Shown here: positions 44,769 to 53,608 of the stretch, piece by piece
How the letters are laid out: each line of letters starts with the position of its first letter
Numbering within the stretch: the stretch's first letter is position 1
Assembly: GCA_016791145.1 (NCBI GenBank)
Contig: JAEUNJ010000189.1
Coordinates: 1 to 64,000, forward strand
Origin: Rhodocyclaceae bacterium
GTDB taxonomy: Bacteria > Pseudomonadota > Gammaproteobacteria > Burkholderiales > Rhodocyclaceae
Direction of reading: 5' to 3'
DNA length: 64,000 nucleotides
Notes under the pieces: generated by a model
What the model saw: only the letters and a program-made list of their open reading frames with translations
Told to the model about the DNA's origin: nothing
Databases searched by the model: none
Translations under genes and position numbers: made by a program

Positions 44769-46298
44769 TTACGCATTGCGGTTCCAATCGGCTGCCGGCG
44801 GCACCGCCGCCAGCAGCGCGGTCAGCAGGCGCCAGGCCTGGGCCACGGATTCCACCCGGACCCGTTCGCCCGGGGCATGGGCGCCGCGGATGTCCGGCCC
44901 GAAGGAAAGGATGTCCAGTCCCGGGTGCTTGGCGCCGATGATGCCGCATTCCAGGCCCGCGTGGATCACCTTCACCGCCGCCGTGCCGCCGAATTCGCGG
45001 CCGTAGACGTCCTGGGCGAGGGCCAGCAGCTTCGAGGCGGGGTTCGGGGCCCAGCCGGGGTAGGCCCCGGCCAGTTCGACCCGGGCACCGATCAGCGAGA
45101 ACAGGTCGGCGATCTCCCGGCCCAGGGCGAGGCTGCCCGAATCGACCAGGGAGCGGACCATGAAGGTGGCCCGGCAGCGGCCGTCGGCAAGGGCCAGCAC
45201 GCCCAGGTTGTCCGAGGTCTCGACGACGCCGGGCACCCGGGCGCTGCGGCGCTTCACGCCGTTGGGCGCCGCATGCAAGGCGGCCAGGAGCCGCCGCTGC
45301 CCGTCGGGGGCGCAGACCGATGCGGCGGCTTCGCCGGGCAGGCAGCGCAGCGCCACGCCGTCGTCGGTACCCGCCAGTTCCTGGCGGAAGAGGGCTTCCA
45401 GTCGCCCGATGGATTCGGCGAGCGAGGGTGCGGCCCCGGGCGCCACGGCGACCAGGGCCTCGGCCTCCCGGGGAATGGCGTTGCGCGCCGTGCCGCCTGC
45501 CATGGCGGCGACGGAAATCCCGCAGGCTTCCTCCGCTGCGCGGAGGACCCGGACGAGCAGCTTGATGGCGTTGCCGCGCTCCAGGTGGATGTCCACGCCC
45601 GAGTGGCCGCCGCGCAGGCCGTCGAGGACGATGCGGAACGGCAGGTGGCCGTCGGGCCAGGGCACCTGGGCGACGGGATGGTCCAGCAGGGCGTCCAGGC
45701 CGCCGGCGCAGCCCAGGTAGAACTCGCCCCAGTCCTCCGTGTCCAGGTTGATCATCAGGCGGCCTGCCAGTTCTCCGGGGGCGAGGCCCTGGGCGCCGCC
45801 CATCCCCGCTTCCTCGTCCACGGTCAGCAGCACCTCCAGGGGTCCGTGGGCCAGGTCCTGCGCCCCCAGCACGGCCAGGGCCAGGGCGACGCCGATGCCG
45901 TTGTCGGCGCCCAGCGTGGTGGCTTCGGCGACCAGCCAGCCGTCGGCCAGCGCCGGGCGGATCGGGTCCCGGTGGAAGTCGTGGCTCGTGCCCGCGTTCT
46001 GCTGGCAGACCATGTCCAGGTGGCCCTGGAGGATCACGCCGGGGCGGTCTTCCCTCCCCGGCGTGGCGGGTTTTTCGAGGATCAGGTTGCCGGCGGCGTC
46101 CACCCGGTGGCCAATGCCCCGGGCGGCGGCCCAGGCGGCCAGGTGCGCGCGCAGGGCGGCTTCGTGCTTCGAGGGCCGGGGAATGGCGCAGAGGCTGGCG
46201 AAATGGGCCCAGACGGGGGCGGGGGAGAGGCCGGAGAAGGGGGCGGAGGACACGGCGGGTCGGCGGGCGGGGGCGGGCGTTCGCGGGATGCGAAGCAT
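44769..46298 (-). CDS. pepD: Aminoacyl-histidine dipeptidase (M20 family)
   Basis: 509 residues. Zinc-ligand and catalytic motifs of PepD are present: GHLDMVCQ (His, Asp), TLGADNGIGVA (Asp), TVDEEAGMGGA (catalytic Glu pair), and a C-terminal VIHAGLECG with the last His. It cleaves Xaa-His and other dipeptides in the cytosol. Start at 46298 (MLRIPRTPAPARR) is followed by a 25-residue Pro/Arg-rich lead before the conserved region; a GTG inside that lead may be the true start. Confidence 0.92.
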   Translation of the reverse strand: MLRIPRTPAPARRPAVSSAPFSGLSPAPVWAHFASLCAIPRPSKHEAALRAHLAAWAAARGIGHRVDAAGNLILEKPATPGREDRPGVILQGHLDMVCQQNAGTSHDFHRDPIRPALADGWLVAEATTLGADNGIGVALALAVLGAQDLAHGPLEVLLTVDEEAGMGGAQGLAPGELAGRLMINLDTEDWGEFYLGCAGGLDALLDHPVAQVPWPDGHLPFRIVLDGLRGGHSGVDIHLERGNAIKLLVRVLRAAEEACGISVAAMAGGTARNAIPREAEALVAVAPGAAPSLAESIGRLEALFRQELAGTDDGVALRCLPGEAAASVCAPDGQRRLLAALHAAPNGVKRRSARVPGVVETSDNLGVLALADGRCRATFMVRSLVDSGSLALGREIADLFSLIGARVELAGAYPGWAPNPASKLLALAQDVYGREFGGTAAVKVIHAGLECGIIGAKHPGLDILSFGPDIRGAHAPGERVRVESVAQAWRLLTALLAAVPPAADWNRNA

Positions 46299-46437
46299 AG
46301 GCGATCCGCGGCGGCATGAAAAACGCCGAAATGCTGTCAATAGTCCATTCGGACTAATGGGAAACTGCGAATTGTCATGGCGTTCGAATGCTGCGGCGCA
46401 GTAGATTGGGGTTGCTGTCCCATGAATGGAGGCCCCC

Positions 46438-47163
46438 ATGAAACGCGGAACCCTTGCCCTCGCCATCGCCACGATGGCGTCGCTGGCGGCCGGTGCCGCC
46501 CGCGCGGGCGTCTACGACCTCGTGGCCGATTTTCCCGACCACCAGGGCGGCAGCGGCTTCTACGCCTACGGCTACGACGGTACGACCTATCGGCCACTGG
46601 ACGAGCATCCCGCGGCGGCCTACGCCTTCGTCGGGCGCGATGCGAGCCTCTGGTACGTGCCCTACGTCAGCATGGACTACATCGGCGACAACCCGAACAC
46701 CGGCTACGTGGCCATGCATCCGTCCCAGTGGACCTGGGTCGTCGGCCACGATCCCGACCGCCTGCCCCCGCCGGAGAACGCGATCCTGGCCTGGCAGGCC
46801 GGAAGCGACGGCTTCGCCAGCCTGGTCGGCGAATTCAGGAAGCCTTCCTACCTTTCCTGCGGCGCGACGGTCTGCGACGGCGTGCATGTTTACGTCCGCA
46901 AGAACGGCGCCGTCCTTTGGGAAACCGACCTCACGACCCGTGCCGGCAGCGCGGTCAGTTTCGACCTGGCCAGCGTTCCGGTGAAGGCGGGCGACATGCT
47001 CTACTTCGGCGTGTCGGCCCGGGGCAACGACCAGTGGGACGAGACGTTCGTGAAGGGCAGCATTACCACGGCGCCCGTACCGGAACCGGAAACCTGGGCG
47101 CTGATGTCGGCAGGGCTGGGGATGCTGGGGGCCCTGTCCCGGCGCCGGCGTCCCGGGGCATGA
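46438..47163 (+). CDS. PEP-CTERM exported protein 1
   Basis: 241 residues: signal peptide (MKRGTLALAIATMASLAAGA, cleavage ARA), a beta-rich unknown body (about 25-210), and a C-terminal sorting signal VPEPETWALMSAGLGMLGA followed by RRRR. Exosortase would cut near the PEP motif and transfer the protein to the surface/EPS matrix. The body has a CGATVCDG cysteine pair. The start at 46438 follows an RBS (GGAGG). It is first of three PEP-CTERM genes in a row. Confidence 0.9.
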   Translation: MKRGTLALAIATMASLAAGAARAGVYDLVADFPDHQGGSGFYAYGYDGTTYRPLDEHPAAAYAFVGRDASLWYVPYVSMDYIGDNPNTGYVAMHPSQWTWVVGHDPDRLPPPENAILAWQAGSDGFASLVGEFRKPSYLSCGATVCDGVHVYVRKNGAVLWETDLTTRAGSAVSFDLASVPVKAGDMLYFGVSARGNDQWDETFVKGSITTAPVPEPETWALMSAGLGMLGALSRRRRPGA

Positions 47164-47246
47164 ACGCCCCGGCTGGCCAGGATTGGAATGCGGGGGCCGG
47201 CACGGCTTGCCGAGTGCAATGACGATCGACTGGGAGGGAAACTGAA

Positions 47247-48152
47247 ATGGCAAGACGCATCCTGATTGCGCTCGCAGCCTTCGGCGCCGCCACGGCGGCA
47301 CTGGCGGAAACGAAGTTCTACGACGGTTTCAACGCGCCGGCCGGAACGACTTTGGAGGGATACAACGGGTACGTGATCACGTCGCAGCCGATCCTGGTGT
47401 CGGGGGATTCGAAGGTCGCGGAGATCCGGGGGCCGGGTCTTGCGGCGCCCGGCGAGCCCTCGGTCGGCAACGCGGCGTATCTCGACTACTGGACCCGCAG
47501 CGGCGCGAAGGTCTGGTACACGGCGAACAAGGACATCTCGGACTTCGGCGCCACCGATGGGTCCGGCGTCAATACCTTCTATGTGTCCGCCCTTTTCCGC
47601 TCCACCCAATTTCCGGTGGACGCCGGCGCGTGGCTCAAGGTCGGCATTCCCATCGACTTCGCGTCCGGTGCGGACAGGTATTTCTCCATCGGCATCAAGC
47701 AGGAGGATCGGCTGGGCGTGCTCCAGCCACAGGTCTTCGCCGAGGGCCTGGGGAGCACCTACGGCGATTGGTACCTGGCCGACTACACGCCGGGGACGAC
47801 CGTCCAGGTGGTGGCCAGGTTCAGCTTCCAGAAGATGGCCTTGACCGACCAGTACCGTTTCGAAGTTCGCGCCGTGGCCAATCCGCTCCCCGGCGCGGAG
47901 CCCGACTGGTCCGCGCAACCACTGATAACCGGGGAGAGCAACAAGGTCGGGACCTACGCCGTCCCGAGCGTGAACCTCTCGCTGGCACGCGGCGGATCCA
48001 GCCGCGGGGCCGGCGGCCTGATCGACGAGGTGCGCATCGGCACGACCTATGGCGATGTCGTTCCGGAGGTTCCCGAACCCGAAACGTGGGGCCTGCTGGC
48101 CGCCGGCCTGGGCATCCTCGGCGCGATTTCCCGGAGGTACCGGCGCGTTTGA
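47247..48152 (+). CDS. PEP-CTERM exported protein 2
   Basis: 301 residues: signal peptide (MARRILIALAAFGAATAALA), a beta-sandwich-like body of lectin/glucanase look (FYDGFNAPAGTTLEGYNG; ISDFGATDGSGVNTFYVSALF; GLIDEVRIGTTYGDV near the end), then VPEPETWGLLAAGLGILGA and basic residues. It is probably surface-displayed or EPS-associated through exosortase. An RBS (GGGAGGG) precedes the ATG. It is 83 bp after protein 1, same strand. Confidence 0.9.
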   Translation: MARRILIALAAFGAATAALAETKFYDGFNAPAGTTLEGYNGYVITSQPILVSGDSKVAEIRGPGLAAPGEPSVGNAAYLDYWTRSGAKVWYTANKDISDFGATDGSGVNTFYVSALFRSTQFPVDAGAWLKVGIPIDFASGADRYFSIGIKQEDRLGVLQPQVFAEGLGSTYGDWYLADYTPGTTVQVVARFSFQKMALTDQYRFEVRAVANPLPGAEPDWSAQPLITGESNKVGTYAVPSVNLSLARGGSSRGAGGLIDEVRIGTTYGDVVPEVPEPETWGLLAAGLGILGAISRRYRRV

Positions 48153-48188
48153 GGGCAGGGCGGACCACGAACAACGAGGGGAAGCACC

Positions 48189-48839
48189 ATGAGAGCAGTC
48201 CTGACGATGGCAGTCCTCCTGGCCGCTGCAGCCAACGCGCAGGCCAGGGTTTCTCAGGTATTCCCCACCGATGACGCGACCGTTTCGAGCGCGTATCCGG
48301 ACACCAACTGGTGGAACGCGGGAGTATTGCTGGCGGCATATGGGGGCGCGGGTGCCGACGTGAGGCACGCTTACCTGAAGTTTGCCCTTCCGCCGGCACG
48401 TCCCGGCGAGATGATCAAGAATGCCAGCCTGCAGGTGTACTCGGCCGATCCCGGGAGGGCCTTCACCCATTGGGTGAACCTGTACCACGTCGGGTCCGAC
48501 GGGTGGAACGAATTCGCGCTGACCTGGAGCACCGCCCCAGCGCATGATGCCGAGATCATCGCCTCCCGCCAGGTGAGGCAGAGCCACCGCACCGATTTCC
48601 TGATTCCCGCCACGGTCTTCGCCGCGGATTCGGATGGAGTTCTCTCGCTGGCGCTGGGCATCGCCGACGAGTCGGGCGCCGACAAGCAGCTCGCCTTCCA
48701 CAGTGAGGAGAGCTGGTCGTCACCGAGGCTGACGGTGGTCTATGGGCCGTACGCGCCGATTCCCGAACCCGAAACCTGGGCGACGCTCGCCGCCGGCCTG
48801 GGCATCCTCGGCGCGTTGCGCCGCCGCCCGAGGGCATGA
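48189..48839 (+). CDS. PEP-CTERM exported protein 3 with DNRLRE-like domain
   Basis: 216 residues: signal peptide (MRAVLTMAVLLAAAANAQA), then a domain resembling the DNRLRE/CBM-like fold (ATVSSAYPDTNWWNAG; HAYLKFALPP; ASLQVYSADPG; NEFALTWSTAPA; LTVVYGPY), which in other proteins decorates secreted surface proteins. The C-terminal IPEPETWATLAAGLGILGA with basic tail is the exosortase signal. The RBS (AGGGGAAG) is good. It ends the three-gene array; a GC hairpin follows. Confidence 0.9.
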   Translation: MRAVLTMAVLLAAAANAQARVSQVFPTDDATVSSAYPDTNWWNAGVLLAAYGGAGADVRHAYLKFALPPARPGEMIKNASLQVYSADPGRAFTHWVNLYHVGSDGWNEFALTWSTAPAHDAEIIASRQVRQSHRTDFLIPATVFAADSDGVLSLALGIADESGADKQLAFHSEESWSSPRLTVVYGPYAPIPEPETWATLAAGLGILGALRRRPRA

Positions 48840-48844
48840 TCCCG

Positions 48845-48870
48845 GGGTGACCCGCCGAGGGCGGGCACCC
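48845..48870. terminator. GC hairpin after the PEP-CTERM array
   Basis: An 11-bp stem with one bulged A (48845-48856 with 48860-48870) and a GAG loop lies right after the third PEP-CTERM stop. It has no T-run. Confidence 0.4.
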
Positions 48871-48939
48871 GTTCCGGGGAGGTGAGGACGGGGCCGCCAT
48901 GGGTTACCATGGCGGCCCTTCGTCCATCCCGGGGGCGCG

Positions 48940-49425
48940 ATGAAGCGTTTCTTCTCCCTGCTGGCGGCGCTGGCCGCCACCCTGCTGCACGGCTGCGACA
49001 CCGCCGAGTTCTACAACCTGAAGCCCGGCGTCTCCACCGTGGCGGAGGTCTTCGAGCGCATGGGGCAGCCGGCGGCCGAGTACCCGAACCCGGACGGGAC
49101 CACCACCTACGAGTATCCCCGCGGACCCGCCGGCGTCCATTGCCACATGGTCACGGTGGGGGCGGACAAGATCCTGGTCCGCATCGAGCAGGTGCTGACC
49201 GAAGCGAACTTCGCCAAGGTGAAAGAAGGCATGAGCCGGGAGGAAGTCCGGCGGCTCCTCGGCCGGCCGGGCGAGAAGACCACCTTCCCGATGAAGAAGG
49301 AGGAGGTCTGGGACTGGCGCTACGAGGGCACGCCCCAGGTCAACGAATACCATTTCCACGTGCATTTCGATCCGGAGACCGGCAAGGTGCTGACCACTTC
49401 CCGGCGGACCGTGAACCACGGCTGA
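48940..49425 (+). CDS. SmpA/OmlA (BamE-like) lipoprotein
   Basis: 161 residues: lipoprotein signal with lipobox LLHGC (Cys19). It is followed by two BamE-like repeats, KPGVSTVAEVFERMGQPAAEY and KEGMSREEVRRLLGRPGEKT, each the helix-turn pattern of the SmpA/OmlA domain. It is an outer-membrane-associated lipoprotein, perhaps with a role in envelope assembly, but probably not the canonical BamE given the duplication. Its stop overlaps the yaeQ start. Confidence 0.85.
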   Translation: MKRFFSLLAALAATLLHGCDTAEFYNLKPGVSTVAEVFERMGQPAAEYPNPDGTTTYEYPRGPAGVHCHMVTVGADKILVRIEQVLTEANFAKVKEGMSREEVRRLLGRPGEKTTFPMKKEEVWDWRYEGTPQVNEYHFHVHFDPETGKVLTTSRRTVNHG

Positions 49426-49976
49426 TGGCGCTGAAGGCCACCATTTTCAAGGCCGACCTGCAGGTCTCCGACCTGGACCGGGGCTACTACGCCCGCCATG
49501 CCCTGACCATCGCCCGCCATCCGTCGGAGACCGACGAGCGGATGATGGTCCGCCTGGTCGCCTTCGCCTTCGATGCCGACGAGATGCTCGCCTTCGGCCG
49601 CGGGCTCTCCAGCGAGGACGAGGCCGATCTCGCCCTGACCGACCATTCCGGGGCCATCGACCTGTGGATCGACGTGGGTCAGCCTGACGAGCGGGAGCTG
49701 CGCAAGGCGGCGGGCCGGGCGCGCCGGGTCAAGCTCTGGACCTACGGGGGCCGGGTGGCCGACATCTGGTGGGAACAGAACCGCGGGAGCCTGGAGCGGC
49801 TGCGCAACCTGGAGGTGTTCCGCCTTTCCGGCGAGGACGGGAAGGCGCTGGCGACCCTGGCCGACCGGACCATGAAGGTGGAGGTGACGGTCCAGGATGG
49901 CGCCGCCTGGGTCTCGGCCGGCGAACGGACGCTGCGCATCGAGCCCCTGCGGTTGAAGGCAGCCGCCGAGGCGTGA
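49425..49976 (+). CDS. yaeQ: YaeQ family protein
   Basis: 183 residues, family length. MALKATIFKADLQVSDLDRGYY, LWIDVGQPDERELRKAAGRARRV and the C-terminal half are typical of YaeQ, a PD-(D/E)XK-nuclease-like fold of unclear function. It overlaps the lipoprotein gene by one base and the acpH GTG by four, so the three are probably translationally coupled. Confidence 0.93.
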   Translation: MALKATIFKADLQVSDLDRGYYARHALTIARHPSETDERMMVRLVAFAFDADEMLAFGRGLSSEDEADLALTDHSGAIDLWIDVGQPDERELRKAAGRARRVKLWTYGGRVADIWWEQNRGSLERLRNLEVFRLSGEDGKALATLADRTMKVEVTVQDGAAWVSAGERTLRIEPLRLKAAAEA

Positions 49977-50557
49977 ACTTCCTCGCCCACGCCTTCCTGG
50001 CTGGTGATGATCCGGCCCTGAGGGTCGGCGGCCTGATCGGCGATTTCGTGAAGGGGCCGCTGCCCGCCGGCCTGGCGCCCGATCTCGCCGACGGCGTGCG
50101 GCTGCACCGGCGCATCGATTCCTGGGCGGAGACCCACCCGGCCTTCCGGCGCAGCCGGGCCCGCATGGACGGGACGCGGCGCCGCTGTGCCGGGATCCTC
50201 GTGGACATGTTCTACGACCATTTCCTTGCGGTCCATTGGGGACGCCACCATGGACGCGGACTGGCCGATTTCACCGCCGAGACCTACGCCCTAGTGGCGG
50301 AAAGGGCGGCGGAATTGCCGGAGCGCTTTGCGCGGCTCTTTCCTCGCATGCGGGCCATGGACTGGCTGGCGGGCTACCGCGCGACCGCCTCGCTGGGGGA
50401 GGCCCTGGACCGGATGGCGACGCGGCTCACCCGGCCGGAGGGACTGGCCGGAGGGGTGGGGGAGTTGCTGCGTGACTACGCCGGATTCGAGGCGGATTTC
50501 GACGACTTCATCGGCGACGCGATCCGCATGGTGGCCGGGGAGGGGCGGCCGGCCTAG
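49973..50557 (+). CDS. acpH: Acyl carrier protein phosphodiesterase
   Basis: 194 residues of the AcpH family. NFLAHAFLAGDDPALRVGGLIGDFVKG holds the HD-like metal motif, and VRLHRRIDSWAETHP and DMFYDHFLA hold further conserved His/Asp. It removes the phosphopantetheine arm from acyl carrier protein. It starts with GTG in a GTGA overlap with yaeQ. A 14-bp inverted repeat (50561-50574 with 50587-50600) follows between it and the convergent gene and may end transcription. Confidence 0.9.
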   Translation: MNFLAHAFLAGDDPALRVGGLIGDFVKGPLPAGLAPDLADGVRLHRRIDSWAETHPAFRRSRARMDGTRRRCAGILVDMFYDHFLAVHWGRHHGRGLADFTAETYALVAERAAELPERFARLFPRMRAMDWLAGYRATASLGEALDRMATRLTRPEGLAGGVGELLRDYAGFEADFDDFIGDAIRMVAGEGRPA

Positions 50558-50645
50558 CGGCCGGTCGGGCTTGCGCCGCCCACCGGGCAAGCCGGACCGG
50601 CGGCTCGAGCGCCGTCGCCGGGGCGGCCGGGTTTTCCGGTTCCCC

Positions 50646-51131
50646 TCAGAGCCCGAGCGTGGTGGATGCCGAACAGGGCGTCGAGGCGAGCCAAAGGTCC
50701 TCGAAGCGTTGCTGCCAGGGCCCCAGTTCCTTGGGATCGAAGAGGACCTGCTTGCCGCGGGCATGGTCCACATGGAAACGCACTACGCCGTGCCGGTCGT
50801 CGGCCAGCAGGAAGCGGTCGGCCAGGCTGCGCAGGTTTTCCGGAGTCTGGCGGATATCGATCATGTGGCTGCGGCGGGTGGCCAGGGCGACGAAGCGGGG
50901 CATCTGCTTCGCCATGGGTTCCGGATCGTGCACGACGATGCGCAGGCGCCGCTGCGGGTCCGCCGCCAGGAAGGCCTCCAGGGCGGCGACGCGGGCCGGC
51001 GCCTCGGGCGCCATCCGGGTCAGGTCGCCGGAGAAGATGCGGATCTCCTTCTCGGCGAGCGGAATGATCTCGTCGATGGCCTGGCGGAAGCCGGCCTCGC
51101 TGTCGATGGCGGTAAGGCGTCGTTCGTTCAT
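50646..51131 (-). CDS. Hypothetical protein downstream of the ribosomal oxygenase gene
   Basis: 161 residues, soluble. The pattern (FRQAIDEIIPLAEKEIRIFSG; RLRIVVHDPEPMAKQMPRFV; FLLADDRHGVVRFHVDHARGKQVLFDP) resembles a phospholipase-D-like half domain seen in betaproteobacterial proteins of unknown role, without a complete HKD motif. Its ATG overlaps the stop of the cupin gene (ATGA), so it is co-translated with it. I cannot assign a function. Confidence 0.7.
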   Translation of the reverse strand: MNERRLTAIDSEAGFRQAIDEIIPLAEKEIRIFSGDLTRMAPEAPARVAALEAFLAADPQRRLRIVVHDPEPMAKQMPRFVALATRRSHMIDIRQTPENLRSLADRFLLADDRHGVVRFHVDHARGKQVLFDPKELGPWQQRFEDLWLASTPCSASTTLGL

Positions 51132-52246
51132 GATCCGGGGTGCAGGAAGCCGCAGAGATACCAGTCGTGGAGGAGGGCGCGGCCCGCCTCGCTCCAGCCT
51201 TCGCCGGCGGGCATGCGGCGCCGGTCGGCCAGGGCGCGCAGCCGGGCCCGGTCGGCCGCCGGGGCGCCGGCAGGCTCCCCGTTGATGTAGAAGCGGGTGC
51301 CGGCATGGAGCATCTGGGTCCGCAGGTCCAGGCGCAGGCCGCGGGCGGCGATGGCGGCGGCGAAGCGTTCCGGCGACAGGGGCCGGGCGGGCCGGTCGAA
51401 GAAGACGTGGGGCTTGGGCTCGGTGAGCGCGCTGCCCAGGAATTCCTTCACCGTGTCCCGGTTCCAGCGGATGGCCGAGAGCATGTCGGCGACCCGATCC
51501 ACCATTTCGCCGCCGAGTTCGGCGGGGCGCTTGGCGGGCTTCAGGTCCGGGTCGGCATAGCGGCCGGGGAGGCACAGCCGGTCCTGGAGGAAGGTCAGGA
51601 AGCCCTCGGCCAGTTCCTGGGTCGGTGCCGTGCGGAAGCCCACCGAATAGCTCATGCATTCGCCGGCGGCGACGCCGTCGTGGGCCCAGCCGGGGGGCAG
51701 GTAGAGCAGGTCGCCCGGTTCCACGAGCCAGTCGTGGCGCGGCCGGAAATCCTTCAGGATGCGCAGCGGCAGGCCCTCCACCAGGGACTGGTCGCGCTGG
51801 TGGCCGACCCGCCAGCGCCGGGTGCCCAGGCCCTGGATCAGGAAGACGTCGTAGTTGTCCACGTGGGGCCCGACCCCGCCGCCATCGGTGGCGTAGCTCA
51901 CCATCAGGTCGTCGAGGCGTGCCCAGGGGATGAAGTCGAAGGCCCGCATCAGGCGGTCGCCCTCGGGCAGCACCAGGTTCACACCCTGGACGAGGACCGT
52001 CCAGGGTTTGCGCGCCTTGCGGAAGCGGGCCATCTCGAAGGGGCCGTGCTCCAGCCCCCAGCGCCCGCCGACGCGGGAGACGAAGCGCGATTCCACGTCG
52101 TCGCGGCAGGCCAGTTCGAGCAGGCCGTCGCGCCCCAGGAGACCCTGGAAGCCGGGAATGGCGCCGCGGACGAGAAGGGGCTTCTTCTGCCAGTATTCTT
52201 CAAGGAAGCGGCGGGTGCCCAGGCCGCCGAGGAGCCGGTCGATCAT
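51128..52246 (-). CDS. roxA: JmjC-cupin ribosomal protein hydroxylase (YcfD/RoxA family)
   Basis: 372 residues. The 2-oxoglutarate/Fe(II) cupin core has [10 protein letters not shown] (HxD) and PGWAHDG (second His). Start [28 protein letters not shown] and the C-terminal winged-helix-like part fit the bacterial uL16 arginine hydroxylase family. It needs oxygen as co-substrate. It is divergent from rlmD by 41 bp and overlaps the downstream unknown gene. Confidence 0.88.
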   Translation of the reverse strand: MIDRLLGGLGTRRFLEEYWQKKPLLVRGAIPGFQGLLGRDGLLELACRDDVESRFVSRVGGRWGLEHGPFEMARFRKARKPWTVLVQGVNLVLPEGDRLMRAFDFIPWARLDDLMVSYATDGGGVGPHVDNYDVFLIQGLGTRRWRVGHQRDQSLVEGLPLRILKDFRPRHDWLVEPGDLLYLPPGWAHDGVAAGECMSYSVGFRTAPTQELAEGFLTFLQDRLCLPGRYADPDLKPAKRPAELGGEMVDRVADMLSAIRWNRDTVKEFLGSALTEPKPHVFFDRPARPLSPERFAAAIAARGLRLDLRTQMLHAGTRFYINGEPAGAPAADRARLRALADRRRMPAGEGWSEAGRALLHDWYLCGFLHPGS

Positions 52247-52287
52247 GGGCGGCGATTATAATCCGAGCCTTTTTCGCGAGCCGTCCC

Positions 52288-53583
52288 ATGCCCGAAGCCC
52301 TGATCGAATCCCTGGACCACGAGGGCCGCGGCGTCGCCCACGTGGCGGGCAAGGCGATCTTCGTCGAGGGCGCCCTGCCCGGCGAGCGGGTCGCCTATTC
52401 CAGCTTCCGGAAGAAGCCGACCTTCGAGAACGCCCAGGCGACGGCCATCCTGCGTCCGTCCAGCCAGCGCGTCGTGCCGCCCTGTCCCCATTTCGGCATC
52501 TGCGGCGGCTGCAGCATGCAGCACCTGGAACCCGCGGCCCAGACGGCGGCCAAGCAGCGGGTCCTGGAGGATGCCCTCTGGCACATTGCCCGCCTGCGGC
52601 CCGAGACCCTGCTCCCCCCGATCTCCGGCATGCCCTGGGGCTACCGCCACCGGGCGCGGCTTTCGGTGCGGCGGGTGCCGAAGAAAGGCGGGGTGCTGGT
52701 GGGCTTCCACGAGAGGCGCTCCAGCTACGTGGCGGTGATGGACTCCTGCCGGGTCCTCCCGGCCCGGGTCTCGGACCTGATCCCGGCCCTGAAGGTCCTG
52801 GTGGAGGGCATGTCTACGCCGGACCGGCTGCCCCAGGTGGAAGTGGCCGTCGGCGACGGGCAGACCGTGCTGGTGCTGCGCCATCTGGAACCCCTGACCA
52901 CAGGCGACGAGGAGCGGCTGCGCGCCTTCGCCGACCGCCACGGCATCGTCTGGTACCTGCAGCCGGGCGGGCCCGACACGGCGGCGCTCTTCCATCCCGC
53001 GGACGCGCCGCCGTTGGCTTACCGGTTGCCCGATTTCGACGTGACCCTGCGCTTCCGGCCGACCGACTTCACCCAGGTAAACCACGGCGTGAATCGCATG
53101 CTGGTACGCCGGGCGCTGGCCCTGCTGCAGCCCCAACCCGGCGAGCGCATTGCCGACATGTTCTGCGGGCTGGGCAACTTCACGCTGCCCATCGCCCGCT
53201 CGGGCGCCACGGTGGTCGGCATCGAGGGCAGCGCGGCCCTGGTGGCGCGGGCCCGGGACAACGCGGTCCTGAACGGGTTGGAGGCGCGCTGCGAATTCGG
53301 CGTCGCCAACCTGTTCGAGGCGACGGAGGAGAGCATCGCCGCCCTTGGCCGATTCGACCGCATGCTGGTGGATCCGCCCCGGGAAGGTGCCATCGCCCTC
53401 GTAAAGGCCTTGGGGGAGGATGCGCCGCGGCGCATCGTCTATGTCTCGTGCAGCCCGGCCACGCTGGCGCGGGACGCCGCGGTGCTGGTCCATGAGAAGG
53501 GCTATCTGCTCCGCGGCGCCGGCATCGCCAGCATGTTCCCGAACACCTCCCACGTGGAATCCATCGCGCTGTTCGAGCGGTAG
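52288..53583 (+). CDS. rlmD: 23S rRNA (uracil-1939-C5) methyltransferase
   Basis: 431 residues. An N-terminal TRAM-like domain is followed by iron-sulfur cysteines ([10 protein letters not shown], with a fourth Cys in MDSCRVLP). The SAM fold has [19 protein letters not shown], and the catalytic Cys in [12 protein letters not shown]. It methylates U1939 of 23S rRNA. It is convergent with the peptidase U32-type gene 25 bp downstream. Confidence 0.94.
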   Translation: MPEALIESLDHEGRGVAHVAGKAIFVEGALPGERVAYSSFRKKPTFENAQATAILRPSSQRVVPPCPHFGICGGCSMQHLEPAAQTAAKQRVLEDALWHIARLRPETLLPPISGMPWGYRHRARLSVRRVPKKGGVLVGFHERRSSYVAVMDSCRVLPARVSDLIPALKVLVEGMSTPDRLPQVEVAVGDGQTVLVLRHLEPLTTGDEERLRAFADRHGIVWYLQPGGPDTAALFHPADAPPLAYRLPDFDVTLRFRPTDFTQVNHGVNRMLVRRALALLQPQPGERIADMFCGLGNFTLPIARSGATVVGIEGSAALVARARDNAVLNGLEARCEFGVANLFEATEESIAALGRFDRMLVDPPREGAIALVKALGEDAPRRIVYVSCSPATLARDAAVLVHEKGYLLRGAGIASMFPNTSHVESIALFER

Positions 53584-53608
53584 GGAAAGTTTCGGCGTCC
53601 CGGCGGCA

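Noticed and set aside
47164-47246. Sigma54 promoter before the second PEP-CTERM gene (GGCACGGCTTGC)
   Set aside because: The spacing between the GG and GC elements is two bases too short, so it does not fit a functional sigma54 promoter.
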